The notes under the pieces are model-generated. The model did no database searches and had not been told where the DNA came from. It saw nothing but the letters and a program-made list of their open reading frames with translations. Position numbers and translations under genes: made by a program. A stretch of DNA of 64,000 nt from Roseovarius bejariae. Lineage in GTDB: Bacteria > Pseudomonadota > Alphaproteobacteria > Rhodobacterales > Rhodobacteraceae. The stretch spans positions 1,548,501-1,612,500 of the forward strand of contig NZ_SZWE01000001.1 of assembly GCF_009669325.1 (NCBI RefSeq), written 5' to 3'. Shown here in pieces: positions 1-8,127 of this stretch; the first letter of the stretch is position 1, and the number at the start of each line of letters is the position of its first letter.

Positions 1-510
1 ACCGAGGCCCTCGGCATCGTCTTCCTGACCGCAGGCCTCGCAATCTGGGCCGAGGTTTCCTTCCTGCTGGCGGGGATGACAGCGGGGGCCTTGGTGGCCA
101 ACCTCGCCCGCCACCACGAGACCGCCTTTCACGAGATCGAACATATCCAATGGCCCTTCATGATCCTGTTCTTCCTGTTGGCCGGAGCCTCACTGAATCT
201 TTCGCATCTCAATGGCGTCGGCCTTGCGCTTGGCGGCTATGTCGCCCTGCGCATTCTTGGCCGCGCCCTTGGCGGCTGGATCGGCGGGGCCGCCGCCGCC
301 ACGCCCGCCAAACACCGCCCATGGTACGGCATGGCCCTGCTGCCACAGGCGGGGGTGGCCGTAGGCATGGCCCTTGTCGCCGCACAGGAATTTCCCGAAT
401 ACGCCGACCTGTTGCTGGGGCTCACCATCGCCACCACGGTCATTTTCGAACTGATCGGCCCCATCGCCACGCTATGGGCCATCAACCGCGTGCAGCGCCC
501 GGACCGCTAG
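1..510 (+). CDS. Cation/proton antiporter (CPA2/Kef-like), C-terminal part
   Basis: The frame is open from the first base, so the 5' part lies outside the window and 169 residues are visible. The protein is a membrane carrier: at least four hydrophobic segments are separated by short polar loops, including a Gly/Ala-rich helix and a segment starting MALLPQAGVAVGMAL that is typical of the last helices of sodium/proton exchanger domains. No cytoplasmic TrkA-N or USP domain follows, because the protein ends soon after the final helix. Family knowledge suggests Na+ or K+ exchange for protons at the inner membrane; the substrate cannot be read from this fragment. Its TAG stop overlaps the stop of the convergent Lrp gene within a CTAG tetranucleotide. 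Confidence 0.75.
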   Translation, partial: TEALGIVFLTAGLAIWAEVSFLLAGMTAGALVANLARHHETAFHEIEHIQWPFMILFFLLAGASLNLSHLNGVGLALGGYVALRILGRALGGWIGGAAAATPAKHRPWYGMALLPQAGVAVGMALVAAQEFPEYADLLLGLTIATTVIFELIGPIATLWAINRVQRPDR

Positions 511-959
511 GCGCGCTCGTCCTTGGGGCTTCCCATCACCACGTAAGAGGTAATCGCGTGAACCTGCGGCAAGGTTCCCAGAACATCGGTGTGAAACCGC
601 TTGTACGAAACAAGATCCGCGGCTTCGACCCGCAAAAGATACTCTACCGCGCCGGTGGTGTTGTGGCATTCGACCACCTCGTCGGCCTGCATCATGGCCC
701 GCTCGAAGGCCTCTTGGCTGGATTTGATATGACTGTTCAAAGCCACGGTCACATAAGCCGTAAAGCCAACCCCCAATGCGCTCTTGTCCAGAACCGCACG
801 ATAGCCCGCGATCACCCCGCGCCGCTCCAATTCCTGCACCCGGCGCAGGCAGGCCGAAGGCGACAGCCCGACCCGATCCGCCAGATCAAGATTGCTGATC
901 CGGCCATCGCGTGAAAGCTCATGCAATATTCGCGCGTTTATTTTGTCTATTTCCGCCAT
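507..959 (-). CDS. Lrp/AsnC family transcriptional regulator
   Basis: This 150-residue protein has the standard Lrp/AsnC length. Residues 1-60 form the winged helix-turn-helix, opening MAEIDKINARILHELSRDGR with LSPSACLRRVQELE as recognition region. Residues 65-150 form the RAM ligand-binding and oligomerisation domain. I chose the ATG at 959 because it begins the canonical N-terminus; the frame stays open upstream but that extension shows no homology and would run into the neighbouring gene. It is divergent from a LysE exporter 73 bp away, a common pairing in which the regulator senses an amino acid and controls its export. The 3' end overlaps the antiporter gene by a few bases. Confidence 0.9.
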   Translation of the reverse strand: MAEIDKINARILHELSRDGRISNLDLADRVGLSPSACLRRVQELERRGVIAGYRAVLDKSALGVGFTAYVTVALNSHIKSSQEAFERAMMQADEVVECHNTTGAVEYLLRVEAADLVSYKRFHTDVLGTLPQVHAITSYVVMGSPKDERA

Positions 960-962
960 TAA

Positions 963-1010
963 TTGTGCATCTATCCATCCAACGCATGAAAACGCAATCC
1001 AAATGCACAC
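963..1010. promoter_or_regulatory. Candidate Lrp operator between divergent genes
   Basis: The gap between the Lrp and LysE starts contains TGTGCAT at 964-970 and its exact inverse ATGCACA at 1003-1009. The half-sites are 39 bp apart start to start, close to whole DNA turns, as expected for an Lrp-type octamer that wraps DNA. That the Lrp protein binds here is inference. Confidence 0.4.
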
Positions 1011-1032
1011 AAACCCGCGTAAGTTTGCGCGC

Positions 1033-1635
1033 ATGACATTTGACCTTCTTGCCGCCATCTTCGGCTTCGCCCTCGTCACCGCCGGCACCCCCGGCCCGAA
1101 TAACCTGATGCTCATGGCCTCGGGCGCGAACTTCGGCTTTCGCCGGACGGTGCCACATATGCTGGGCATAGGATTGGGATTTCCCACCATGGTGTTTCTG
1201 GTGGGTGTGGGCGTCATGCAGGTCTTTGATCTCTGGCCGCTCAGCTACACGATCCTCAAGGTGCTTAGCGTCGGCTACCTGCTCTACCTGGCTTGGAAAA
1301 TCGCCAATGCCGCCCCCCCGAAGGCGACCGAGGCCAGTGGCCGCCCCCTCACCTTTTTGCAAGCCGCCGCCTTCCAATGGGTCAACCCCAAGGCGTGGTC
1401 CATGGCGCTTTCAGCGGTCACGCTTTACGCCGCCAGCCGTGACATCCCGGCGGTGCTTTGGGTGGCGGGCACCTATATAGCGGCGTCCCTGCTGTCCACC
1501 ACGAGCTGGACAGTACTGGGCCAGCAACTCCGCCGCCTGCTCAAGCGCCCCGGCACCCTGCAAAAATTCAACTTTGCCATGGCCGCGCTTCTGGTCGCCA
1601 CCCTGATCCCCGTGTTATGGCCCACAGGCGGGTGA
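1033..1635 (+). CDS. LysE/RhtB family amino-acid exporter
   Basis: This 200-residue inner-membrane protein has about six hydrophobic segments and the N-terminal signature TPGPNNLMLMASGANFGFRR (residues about 20-39), which is diagnostic of LysE/RhtB efflux proteins. A second conserved stretch, FQWVNPKAWSMAL, lies near residue 120. The ATG at 1033 places the start at the usual position for the family; the frame is open further upstream but would include the divergent promoter. It exports an amino acid or derivative by proton exchange; the substrate is not evident. Control by the divergent Lrp protein is likely from context. Confidence 0.9.
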   Translation: MTFDLLAAIFGFALVTAGTPGPNNLMLMASGANFGFRRTVPHMLGIGLGFPTMVFLVGVGVMQVFDLWPLSYTILKVLSVGYLLYLAWKIANAAPPKATEASGRPLTFLQAAAFQWVNPKAWSMALSAVTLYAASRDIPAVLWVAGTYIAASLLSTTSWTVLGQQLRRLLKRPGTLQKFNFAMAALLVATLIPVLWPTGG

Positions 1636-1676
1636 CCCTGCGGGGCACCCTTCACGCCACTTGAAGGGACATCACG

Positions 1677-2663
1677 ATGCGCGCCTTTTTCGCCACCCTC
1701 TGGGCGGCCCTTGCCCTCTGCGCCACTCCCAGCTTTGGCCAAACCGGCTGTGACGGCACAAGGATTGATGAGTGCGAGGCCATTGCCGCCTACTACAGGC
1801 ATGGCATCCCGCCTTTCCCCAAAAACCCCGACCGCGCCCAACGCCTGCTCGATACCGCCGTGGCCGAGGGCAAGGCCACCTGCCGCGCGGGCGACTTCGC
1901 CCAATGTTTCAAGTGGGTCAACCTCGTGCAAAAACAGGCCCAAACCTCCAGTGCTGCAAACCCCGCCGAGGCCACGCTTCTGCTTTTACAAACCACCGCC
2001 CAAGCCTGCGCTGAGGGCAAGGCAAACGGCTGCTACTGGCAGGCGCAGGCCCTGCGCAAAATGGGCGATGCGCGCCCCGAAAAACCCACGCATCACGAGT
2101 TGATGGCACAGGCCAAAACCCTGGCCGAAACCGAGGCCAAGGCCCTCCGCCCCGCCTGCACAAATGGCGATGCGCTGGCCTGCGGGCGGCTTGGTCGGCT
2201 GATCGAGGATTACGACCTTCCCGAAGAAACACCGTTCGAGCGCCTCGATTTCCTGACCCAAGGTTGCGTGGTGGGGTCTGACGACGCCTGCTTCTTCCTT
2301 GGTTTCGCCGTCACCAGCCTTGCCCAAGCCGAGCCCTCCAAACCCGCCGAGGCCCCGATCAAGGCCGAAACCATCACCGATCTGGAAACCCTGTGTGACG
2401 ACGGCCACGGTCAGATTTGCACGCTTCTGGCCACCCGCATCCTCAAGCCCAAGGATGTACACGCCTTCCTTGCCATCGCGGAAAAGGCTTGTGACGGGGG
2501 CGACGCCATCGGCTGTTCGGCCTACGGCATGACGCAACTGGGCGAGTATCGCGAAACGCCCGAGCCCGCGACTTTGACCAAGGCCACGGATGCCCTGTCC
2601 AAAGCCTGTGATCAGGATTTCATGCTGTCGTGCCACGCCCTCGAACATATCGGCCAACAATGA
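1677..2663 (+). CDS. Secreted Cys-rich Sel1/TPR-like repeat protein
   Basis: This 328-residue protein has a clear Sec signal peptide (MRAFFATLWAALALCATPSFG, cleavage near residue 22). The mature part is built of degenerate alpha-helical repeats of about 35-40 residues, each carrying a Cys pair in patterns such as GD-x-A-x-C and CDGGDAIGC. This recalls Cys-rich Sel1-like (Hcp-type) repeat proteins in which disulfides staple the helices, implying a periplasmic location. Its stop overlaps the start of the next gene as ATGA, so the two are probably translationally coupled. The function is unknown; a scaffold role is inferred from the fold only. Confidence 0.6.
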   Translation: MRAFFATLWAALALCATPSFGQTGCDGTRIDECEAIAAYYRHGIPPFPKNPDRAQRLLDTAVAEGKATCRAGDFAQCFKWVNLVQKQAQTSSAANPAEATLLLLQTTAQACAEGKANGCYWQAQALRKMGDARPEKPTHHELMAQAKTLAETEAKALRPACTNGDALACGRLGRLIEDYDLPEETPFERLDFLTQGCVVGSDDACFFLGFAVTSLAQAEPSKPAEAPIKAETITDLETLCDDGHGQICTLLATRILKPKDVHAFLAIAEKACDGGDAIGCSAYGMTQLGEYRETPEPATLTKATDALSKACDQDFMLSCHALEHIGQQ

Positions 2664-3271
2664 CCCTGACCCTGATCCACACCGCCAAGGTCCACGAGGA
2701 CACCTTCAACACCCTGCGCGATCGCCTCGCACCGGGGGCCGAGATGCACCATGTCACCCGCCCCGACTGGTTGGATCGCGCCCGCGCCGGGGATGAAACC
2801 GTCGCAGACGATATGGCCCACGTCATCGCCAAGGCTCCGGGCACGACACTTTGCACCTGCACCACGTTGGGCGAGGTGGCCGAATCGCTTGGTGCGCTGC
2901 GCATCGACTGGCCGATGATGCAGGCCGCCGCGCAAACCGGCGGGGCAATCATGCTTGTCTATGCGCTCGACAGCACCTATGAACCCAGCCTCGCCCTGCT
3001 TGACCGCGCGCTTGAGGCCACGGGCACCCGGCAAAAGGTTCACCCGCTGCCCCTCACGCAATATTGGCCGCTTTTCGAAGCGGGCGAGGCTGACGCTTTC
3101 ACTTCCGTCATCGCCGGTGAGATTCGTCAGGCCGCCATGACGCTGCCGAACCTTTCCTGCGTGGTGCTGGCCCAAGCCTCCATGGCGCCCGCCGCCGCGC
3201 GGCTTTCGGATATGCGTGCCCCGGTCCTTGCCTCACCCGAATTGGCCCTTCGTGCTGCGCTTGAAACATGA
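2660..3271 (+). CDS. Asp/Glu racemase-like hypothetical protein
   Basis: This is a 203-residue cytoplasmic protein without signal peptide. The start ATG at 2660 overlaps the upstream stop codon by the ATGA motif. It has two Cys-centred or Ala/Ser-rich turns after beta strands (TLCTCTTLGEV near residue 60 and VVLAQASMAPAAARL near residue 175), which resembles the two-domain Asp/Glu/hydantoin racemase fold. The second catalytic Cys expected in true racemases is not evident, since Ala-Gln-Ala-Ser occupies that position, so a racemase activity is doubtful. No metabolic context helps, because the upstream gene is a secreted repeat protein. Confidence 0.5.
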   Translation: MTLTLIHTAKVHEDTFNTLRDRLAPGAEMHHVTRPDWLDRARAGDETVADDMAHVIAKAPGTTLCTCTTLGEVAESLGALRIDWPMMQAAAQTGGAIMLVYALDSTYEPSLALLDRALEATGTRQKVHPLPLTQYWPLFEAGEADAFTSVIAGEIRQAAMTLPNLSCVVLAQASMAPAAARLSDMRAPVLASPELALRAALET

Positions 3272-3282
3272 ATCTTCGACTC

Positions 3283-3296
3283 TTGATTTAGATCAA
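3283..3296. promoter_or_regulatory. FNR/Crp-type box, perfect TTGAT-N4-ATCAA
   Basis: The sequence TTGATTTAGATCAA is a perfect match to the FNR/FnrL/NnrR consensus. Its centre is about 65 bp before the ATG at 3355, leaving room for a start site about 41 bp downstream of the centre, as in class II activation. This suggests oxygen- or NO-responsive control of the 3355 gene. Confidence 0.65.
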
Positions 3297-3354
3297 GGAA
3301 AACATTCCGAATCTCGCATGTAGTGCCTGCAAGACGAACAACGCAGGCCACACA

Positions 3355-3777
3355 ATGCGCAACATGATCAAGACCACGACCCTGATTCTTGCGATCGCCA
3401 CCGGCTTTGGCGCCCATCAGGCACAGGCCAGCGACATGGGCGGTTTGTCCGCCCCTATCATGCGCCTGACCAAGACAATCGCGCAAAATGCAGATGCTCT
3501 TGATCTCAACACCGATCAACGCGCCGATCTCAAAGCATGGCTCGATGCGAAACCCGCCCAGCGCATGGCCATCGAGGCCGAGGCCCGCGGCACACGTGCC
3601 CGACTACGCGCCGCCATCATTGATGGCGCCCCACGCACAGACCGTCAGGTACTGGCGCAGGAATTGGGCGTTCTCGAAACCCGGCTGGTGATGATGCGCT
3701 CCGATTGCGTAGATCACTGGCGCGCCACCCTCACCGAAGACCAGTTTGCAAAGGCACTTGAACTGGCCGGTTACTAA
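3355..3777 (+). CDS. Periplasmic Spy/CpxP-like helical protein
   Basis: This 140-residue protein has a Sec signal peptide (MRNMIKTTTLILAIATGFGAHQAQA). The mature part is nearly all helical, with LDLNTDQRADLKAWLD followed by a long charged helix and a second LT-E-DQ motif (ATLTEDQFAKALEL). The paired L(T/N)-x-(D/E)-Q motifs are reminiscent of Spy/CpxP-type periplasmic chaperones and metal-stress sensors, although exact LTxxQ copies are imperfect. The upstream FNR-type box suggests it is made under low oxygen or nitrosative conditions. A strong terminator follows, so it is probably monocistronic. Confidence 0.6.
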   Translation: MRNMIKTTTLILAIATGFGAHQAQASDMGGLSAPIMRLTKTIAQNADALDLNTDQRADLKAWLDAKPAQRMAIEAEARGTRARLRAAIIDGAPRTDRQVLAQELGVLETRLVMMRSDCVDHWRATLTEDQFAKALELAGY

Positions 3778-3817
3778 CCCCCCTAAAAACAAAAAATTGC
3801 GTTTCCTTCCAACTTGC

Positions 3818-3848
3818 AGCTCCGCGCCTTGCGCCGGAGCTGTCTTTT
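3818..3848 (+). terminator. Rho-independent terminator
   Basis: A perfect seven-base stem, AGCTCCG at 3818-3824 and CGGAGCT at 3835-3841, is followed by GTCTTTTT. It ends the transcript of the 3355 gene. Confidence 0.8.
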
Positions 3849-3914
3849 TATCTGACCGATTGCAAATCATGACGCACAAGGCCATATATCGCAGCGTTGA
3901 ACCGGGAGCGTAGA

Positions 3915-4880
3915 ATGACCAATTACCTCGACTTCGAGAAACCTCTGGCTGAAATCGAAGGCAAAGCCGAGGAGCTACGCGCCCTCGCCCGATCCAGCGA
4001 AGACAAGATGGATGTCGAGGAAGAGGCCGGCGCGCTCGACCGCAAGGCCGAGGGGATGCTCAAGGATCTCTACAAATCGCTGACCCCGTGGCGCAAATGC
4101 CAAGTGGCCCGCCATCCCGAACGCCCCCATTGCCGCGACTACATCGAGGCGCTCTTTACCGAATACACCCCACTGGCCGGCGACCGGAACTTTGCCGATG
4201 ATCACGCCGTCATGGGCGGCCTCGCACGGCTGGATGACAAACCCGTCATGGTCATCGGCCATGAAAAGGGCAACGACACCAAGTCACGGATCGAACGCAA
4301 CTTCGGCATGGCCCGGCCCGAAGGCTACCGCAAAGCAATCCGCCTGATGGAAATGGCCGATAACTTCGGCCTGCCGGTGATCACCCTTGTCGACACCCCC
4401 GGCGCCTACCCCGGCAAAGGCGCCGAGGAACGCGGTCAGTCCGAGGCCATTGCGCGCTCCACCGAGAAATGCCTGCAAATCGGCGTGCCGCTGATTTCGG
4501 GCGTGATTGGCGAGGGCGGCTCGGGCGGGGCGGTGGCCTTTGCCACCGCGAACCGCGTGGCGATGCTGGAACATTCGGTCTACTCGGTGATTTCGCCCGA
4601 GGGCTGCGCCTCGATCCTGTGGAAGGACGCCGAGAAGATGCGCGAAGCCGCCGAGGCCCTGCGCCTGACGGCGCAAGACCTTCTGAAACTGGGTGTGGCC
4701 GACAAGGTCATCGAAGAACCCCTGGGCGGCGCGCATCGCAACGCCGAAGCGGCGATCGCCTCGGTGGGCGAAAGCATCAAATCCCTGCTCTCGGAACTCG
4801 AAGGCAAAAGCCCTGAAAAACTGATCAAGGATCGCCGCAAGAAATTCCTGGACCTCGGGAACAAGGGCCTCGCGGCCTAA
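3915..4880 (+). CDS. accA: Acetyl-CoA carboxylase carboxyltransferase subunit alpha
   Basis: This 321-residue protein matches the usual AccA length. It transfers the carboxyl group from carboxybiotin to acetyl-CoA together with AccD in the first step of fatty acid synthesis. The AccA-specific N-terminal helix ([18 protein letters not shown]) is followed by the crotonase-like carboxyltransferase domain, with [17 protein letters not shown] near residues 159-175 and GEGGSGGA near 199-206 forming the oxyanion pocket. The ATG at 3915 is preferred because it begins the family N-terminus [10 protein letters not shown]; an in-frame ATG at 3897 adds six residues without support. No accD is in the window, so the gene stands alone. 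Confidence 0.97.
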   Translation: MTNYLDFEKPLAEIEGKAEELRALARSSEDKMDVEEEAGALDRKAEGMLKDLYKSLTPWRKCQVARHPERPHCRDYIEALFTEYTPLAGDRNFADDHAVMGGLARLDDKPVMVIGHEKGNDTKSRIERNFGMARPEGYRKAIRLMEMADNFGLPVITLVDTPGAYPGKGAEERGQSEAIARSTEKCLQIGVPLISGVIGEGGSGGAVAFATANRVAMLEHSVYSVISPEGCASILWKDAEKMREAAEALRLTAQDLLKLGVADKVIEEPLGGAHRNAEAAIASVGESIKSLLSELEGKSPEKLIKDRRKKFLDLGNKGLAA

Positions 4881-4968
4881 TCCCCCGGCTGCTAACAGCC
4901 CGGCACGGCCGTTGGCCCTTGGGTGCGACCATGGACAGGCCATGTGATCCGCGTTACGCATTGAAACC

Positions 4969-5931
4969 ATGCGTTTATTTTTACTTCTAACCGCCGCCGC
5001 ACTGACCTTTTCATCCCTTCCCGCCGAGGCACAGGACAAAGCGTTTTACAACCGCCAAACCCTCGGAAGTCCCCACACCCCGACCCCCAAGCGCCACGCC
5101 GACAGCGCATGGCACGTGATCGAGGCCCGGGCGCATTCCAATGTGCGCGGCGCGGCGATGTATGTCTCGCCCCACAATACCCATGCCGACATGATGCGCG
5201 CCGCGCTGCGGTCGCGCCAAACGGAAATGACCCTGCATATAAGCTGGTATGACATGCGTCGCGGGTGGAACGATTATTTATCACGCACCCGGGATTGGGT
5301 GATAAATCACACCATTGCACTGAAAGAGCACAGGAAAACAGACTCACTTAGTCCACAACCGATCAACGCCGGCCCGGTCATCCCGGTGCGGGCCTACGAG
5401 GCCTGCGAAGATCGCATCGGTCGCGATGCCTCGATCACGGAACTGACAACCTGCATGGCGGCAAGTATTCTCAATACGGCCAGCCTTGAAATCAATGCCA
5501 TGATTGACACCCGCGAGATCGAACGCAGCCTTGGCACGTCCAAGGACATCACGGGCCTCAAAGGGATCGCCCTTTACGATGCCGACACCGACGACAGGAC
5601 CATGCTGCACGAACTGACGCCAGGTGAAGTCTGCAAACCCGGCGACGCGTTGACACTGTGTTCACAATGCACGGCGGATTTCACACATCTGGTTCTTGGC
5701 GGAACCGATAGCTCGGCCTGCCGGGATCGTGACACCTTCATCAGCATCAGCGCCATGATCCCCTATGGCAGCTTCATGACCCGGGCCGAAGACCTTGGTT
5801 CGCCGCGCCTCGCACTGGTTTTCAACACCTCGAATGATTCCGATTATACGCTGTGGTATCGCCTCGATGGACTGGCCGAGGCGCTGGCCTCCGAACGGCT
5901 TGTTTTCGAGGGCAAGGTTATCGGCGACTAA
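4969..5931 (+). CDS. Secreted hypothetical protein
   Basis: I do not recognise this 320-residue protein. It has a clear signal peptide (MRLFLLLTAAALTFSSLPAEA) and no other membrane segment, so it is probably periplasmic or secreted. About six Cys residues in the C-terminal half (for example YEACEDR, LTTCMA, EVCKPGD, LCSQCTAD, SACRDRD) suggest disulfides. The N-terminal half has an AMYVSPHNTHADMMRAAL stretch and a Trp-rich WYDMRRGWNDYL segment. It stands alone between accA and a convergent sugar-nucleotide gene, with 8 bp between the two stop codons. Confidence 0.6.
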   Translation: MRLFLLLTAAALTFSSLPAEAQDKAFYNRQTLGSPHTPTPKRHADSAWHVIEARAHSNVRGAAMYVSPHNTHADMMRAALRSRQTEMTLHISWYDMRRGWNDYLSRTRDWVINHTIALKEHRKTDSLSPQPINAGPVIPVRAYEACEDRIGRDASITELTTCMAASILNTASLEINAMIDTREIERSLGTSKDITGLKGIALYDADTDDRTMLHELTPGEVCKPGDALTLCSQCTADFTHLVLGGTDSSACRDRDTFISISAMIPYGSFMTRAEDLGSPRLALVFNTSNDSDYTLWYRLDGLAEALASERLVFEGKVIGD

Positions 5932-5939
5932 ACCGGGGG

Positions 5940-7379
5940 TTAGCCCTTGGCGCCCTGCCCGCGGGCATAGACATCCTCGTAGCGAATGATGTCATCCTCA
6001 CCCAGGTAACTGCCGGTCTGAACCTCGATCAGTTCCATTGGCACCTTGCCGGGGTTCTCCATCCGGTGCACGGCACCCAGAGGGATGTAAACCGACTGGT
6101 TCTCGCCCACCAGTTTGACCTCGTCATCAATGGTCACCTTGGCGGTGCCCGCCACGACGATCCAATGCTCGGCCCGGTGCATATGGCTTTGCAGGCTCAG
6201 GGCCGCGCCGGGGTTCACCACGATACGTTTGACCTGAAAGCGACCACCCAGAATGAGGGTTTCGAAAAAGCCCCATGGCCGGTGATCCTTGGGGAAGGTA
6301 TCGGCCTGCGCAATGTCCGCCTTGCGCATCGCCTTCACCGCATCGCCCAGTTCCGACACTCGCGATCGGTCAGCCACCAGCACCGCGTCGGGCATGGCCA
6401 CCGCCACGATGTTCTCAAGGCCCAGCCCCAGAAGCTGCTGACCGTCATTTTCCGACCGCAAAAGCGACCCCTTGCACTCGATCGCGCGCACCGGCCCCTG
6501 ACAGGCCACCTCGTCGGCATCGGCCTCCGAATGCTGCAACACCGCCTCCCAGCCGCCAAGGTCGGACCAGTCCGCAGCGTGCCGGACCACCGACAGCGCG
6601 TCGAATTTTTCCATGATCGCCACGTCCACGGAAATATCCTCGCACTGCGCCCATGGTTCGGGCGCCAGACGCAGGAACCCAAGATCGGCCTGCGCCTGCG
6701 TAACCGCCGCCCGCACCTGCTCCAGCATCGCAGGCGCATGGCGCTCAAAGGCCGCGATCAGGGTCTTCGCGGCATAAAGGAAAATGCCCGAGTTCCAAAG
6801 GTATCCGCCCTGATCCAGCATCTCCTGCGCACGGTCCAGCGAGGGTTTCTCGACAAAACGGCTGAGCGGCAGCACGACATCGCCCGCGTCGCCATCGCCC
6901 AGTTCGAGATAGCCATAGCCCGTTTCGGGCCGGTCCGGCACGATGCCAAAGGTCACGATGCGCCCCGCCTCGGCGGCCACGCGCCCTGCCTCGACCGAGG
7001 CGCGAAAGGCATTGGCATCCTTGATGTAGTGATCCGATGGCGCGGCAAGGATCATCGCCTCGGGGTCGGCCTCAGCCACCACCAAGGCGGCAGCCAAAAG
7101 CGCGGGCGCGGTATTGCGCCCCTCCGGTTCGATCAGGACCGGGCCGGGGTCGATCCCCACCTCGCCCAATTGCTGGGTGACGATGAACCGGAAATCCGCG
7201 TTGGTCACCACCACGGGCGCGGCGAACTCCGCCCCGGAAAACCGCTGTGCTGATTGTTGGAACAAACTGCCATCGCCGATCATTGGCACGAACTGCTTGG
7301 GATAACTCTTGCGCGACAGCGGCCAAAGCCGGGTTCCCGACCCGCCACACAAAATAACAGGTGTGATAACACTACCCAT
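5940..7379 (-). CDS. Mannose-1-phosphate guanylyltransferase / mannose-6-phosphate isomerase
   Basis: This 479-residue protein is a bifunctional type II GMP-PMI of the AlgA/XanB/CpsB family and makes GDP-mannose for surface polysaccharides. The nucleotidyltransferase domain starts with PVILCGGSGTRLWPLSRKSY (residues about 6-25), the G-x-G-x-R-x-(W/L) phosphate-binding signature, and reaches about residue 290. The C-terminal cupin with QSHMHRAEHWIVVAG near residue 395 is the metal-binding isomerase part. I place the start at the ATG at 7379, which begins MGSVITPVILCGG; the frame is open 36 bp further up. No other capsule or EPS genes adjoin it. Confidence 0.93.
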   Translation of the reverse strand: MGSVITPVILCGGSGTRLWPLSRKSYPKQFVPMIGDGSLFQQSAQRFSGAEFAAPVVVTNADFRFIVTQQLGEVGIDPGPVLIEPEGRNTAPALLAAALVVAEADPEAMILAAPSDHYIKDANAFRASVEAGRVAAEAGRIVTFGIVPDRPETGYGYLELGDGDAGDVVLPLSRFVEKPSLDRAQEMLDQGGYLWNSGIFLYAAKTLIAAFERHAPAMLEQVRAAVTQAQADLGFLRLAPEPWAQCEDISVDVAIMEKFDALSVVRHAADWSDLGGWEAVLQHSEADADEVACQGPVRAIECKGSLLRSENDGQQLLGLGLENIVAVAMPDAVLVADRSRVSELGDAVKAMRKADIAQADTFPKDHRPWGFFETLILGGRFQVKRIVVNPGAALSLQSHMHRAEHWIVVAGTAKVTIDDEVKLVGENQSVYIPLGAVHRMENPGKVPMELIEVQTGSYLGEDDIIRYEDVYARGQGAKG

Positions 7380-7473
7380 GGGTTCAACCTCGTCTGCTCC
7401 GCGCGGCCCTTGCACCGCCCTTATCTCCTAAATCCACGCCTGCATGGATACAAACCGATACTCTGGCCCGGCG

Positions 7474-8076
7474 CTACTCCGGGCGCGTGGCCCGCATCGC
7501 CTCGCGCTCGGCAAAAACCGCGAACCAATCGTCCAGCGCGTCGTTGCCCTTGCGCCAGTTGCGTTCGCCATGGCGGAAATCCAGATAGGCCAAGGCACAG
7601 CCCACGGCGATCTGGCCCGCGTCCAACGGCCCGTTCAGGTGGCTCATCCATCGTGCATTCAGGGCCGCAACCGCACGGTCGATCTTGCCCCACTGCGCGT
7701 CACACCAACCGTCATAAACCTTTTCGGGCGGGCGGAACCGATGCTCATAGACGATCGAAATGGCCGCCTCCATGATGGCATCCGCCGTGGCCTCCAGCGT
7801 CAGCACCTCCCAGAGGCGCGCCTGCGGGTAAAGCCCCGCCTGCGCCCGATCATCCAGATACCGGCAGATCACCCGGCTGTCATAGATCGACGGCCCCTCG
7901 TCGCGGATCAGCGCCGGGATCTTGCCCAGCGGGTTCGCCGCCACGACTTCCGCCGGGCTGTCAAAGGGCGAGGTGGCCACCGGCACGATCTCGACCTCCT
8001 CCAGAAGGCCGGTTTCATGCAAGACGACATGCACCTTGCGCACGAATGGCGAGGCTGCGGCAAAGACAAGTTTCAT
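7474..8076 (-). CDS. Glutathione S-transferase family protein
   Basis: This 200-residue protein has the two-domain GST layout. The N-terminal thioredoxin fold (residues 1-78) opens MKLVFAAASPFVRKV, where the Ser/Pro-Phe-Val-Arg-Lys turn is the glutathione site, and contains NPLGKIPAL with the cis-Pro and YDSRVICRYLD with the Glu/Asp-Ser pair that holds the glutamyl moiety. The C-terminal all-helical domain covers about residues 85-200. The substrate is unknown, as is usual for bacterial GSTs. It precedes dacB on the same strand but 51 bp away, and the association looks incidental. Confidence 0.85.
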   Translation of the reverse strand: MKLVFAAASPFVRKVHVVLHETGLLEEVEIVPVATSPFDSPAEVVAANPLGKIPALIRDEGPSIYDSRVICRYLDDRAQAGLYPQARLWEVLTLEATADAIMEAAISIVYEHRFRPPEKVYDGWCDAQWGKIDRAVAALNARWMSHLNGPLDAGQIAVGCALAYLDFRHGERNWRKGNDALDDWFAVFAEREAMRATRPE

Positions 8077-8127
8077 GGGAACCTCCTCCCGAATTCGGCG
8101 ACAAGCGCCTTCATGGCATGTCCCGGC

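Noticed and set aside
5853..7253. 466-codon plus-strand frame opposite the GMP-PMI gene
   Set aside because: Antisense shadow of a recognised enzyme gene with intact motifs.
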